The position numbers and the translations under genes are program-made. 64,000 nt of DNA from Panorpa germanica (Eukaryota > Arthropoda > Insecta > Mecoptera > Panorpidae), in NCBI GenBank assembly GCA_963678705.1, contig OY783203.1, forward strand, positions 42,718,347 through 42,782,346. The letters run 5' to 3'. The notes beneath the pieces were generated by a model. That model saw only the letters and a list, made by a program, of their open reading frames with translations, was not told where the DNA came from and did not search any database. Below, piece by piece: positions 63,996 to 64,000 of the stretch (its first letter is position 1; each line of letters opens with the position of its first letter).

Positions 63996-64000
63996 AATAT

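Overview
The window is AT-rich eukaryotic DNA, almost certainly from an insect. It has GT-AG introns in long genes, a Cramped gene, an insect-type TRAF-like gene, an acid-lipase-family gene, a Jockey-type LINE remnant, hAT and IS630/Tc1-type DNA transposon debris, many MITEs and a tRNA-derived SINE family. I cannot name the order or species from sequence alone.

Layout. 1-849 is non-coding with one SINE fragment. 850-6488 is a satellite-like tandem array built from two monomer types that share one half. 6477-23214 is an 8,369-bp segment present twice in direct tandem, with no indel between copies and no difference I could see by eye. Each copy holds a pair of 252-bp repeats, a MITE, a hairpin-bearing repeat, a dead hAT element of the ZMYM-like group, a decayed SINE and then the 5' end of a gene. 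That gene is complete only after the second copy. It is a CNOT9/Rcd-1-like protein (23122-27003, +) with a canonical CNOT9 armadillo domain on one exon, followed by about 1,000 residues of Pro/Gln/Ser/Asn-rich tail. The first copy leaves only its first 32 codons (14753-14848), fused to transposon sequence. 27004-30386 is intergenic with a LINE remnant and a SINE split by a DNA transposon.

Three further genes can be assembled exon by exon. A RING-less TRAF-like gene has 8 exons (30387-35094, +, 536 aa). A convergent Cramped/CRAMP1 orthologue has 12 coding exons (41672-46774, -, 1,092 aa from the first visible Met, with a further 5' exon implied). A lysosomal-acid-lipase-type gene has 7 visible exons (54345-63995, +), lacks its signal-peptide exon, and its introns are full of transposons, including an isolated intact retrotransposon gag ORF. 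Between TRAF-like and Cramped lies 6.6 kb of very AT-rich DNA with long TA microsatellites.

Functionally the genes are unrelated: mRNA-decay scaffold relative, signalling adaptor, chromatin factor and lipid hydrolase. There is no operon-like or cluster logic. The most unusual items are the CNOT9-like protein with its giant disordered tail, the seemingly identical tandem duplication that breaks inside that gene, and the two-module satellite abutting it.
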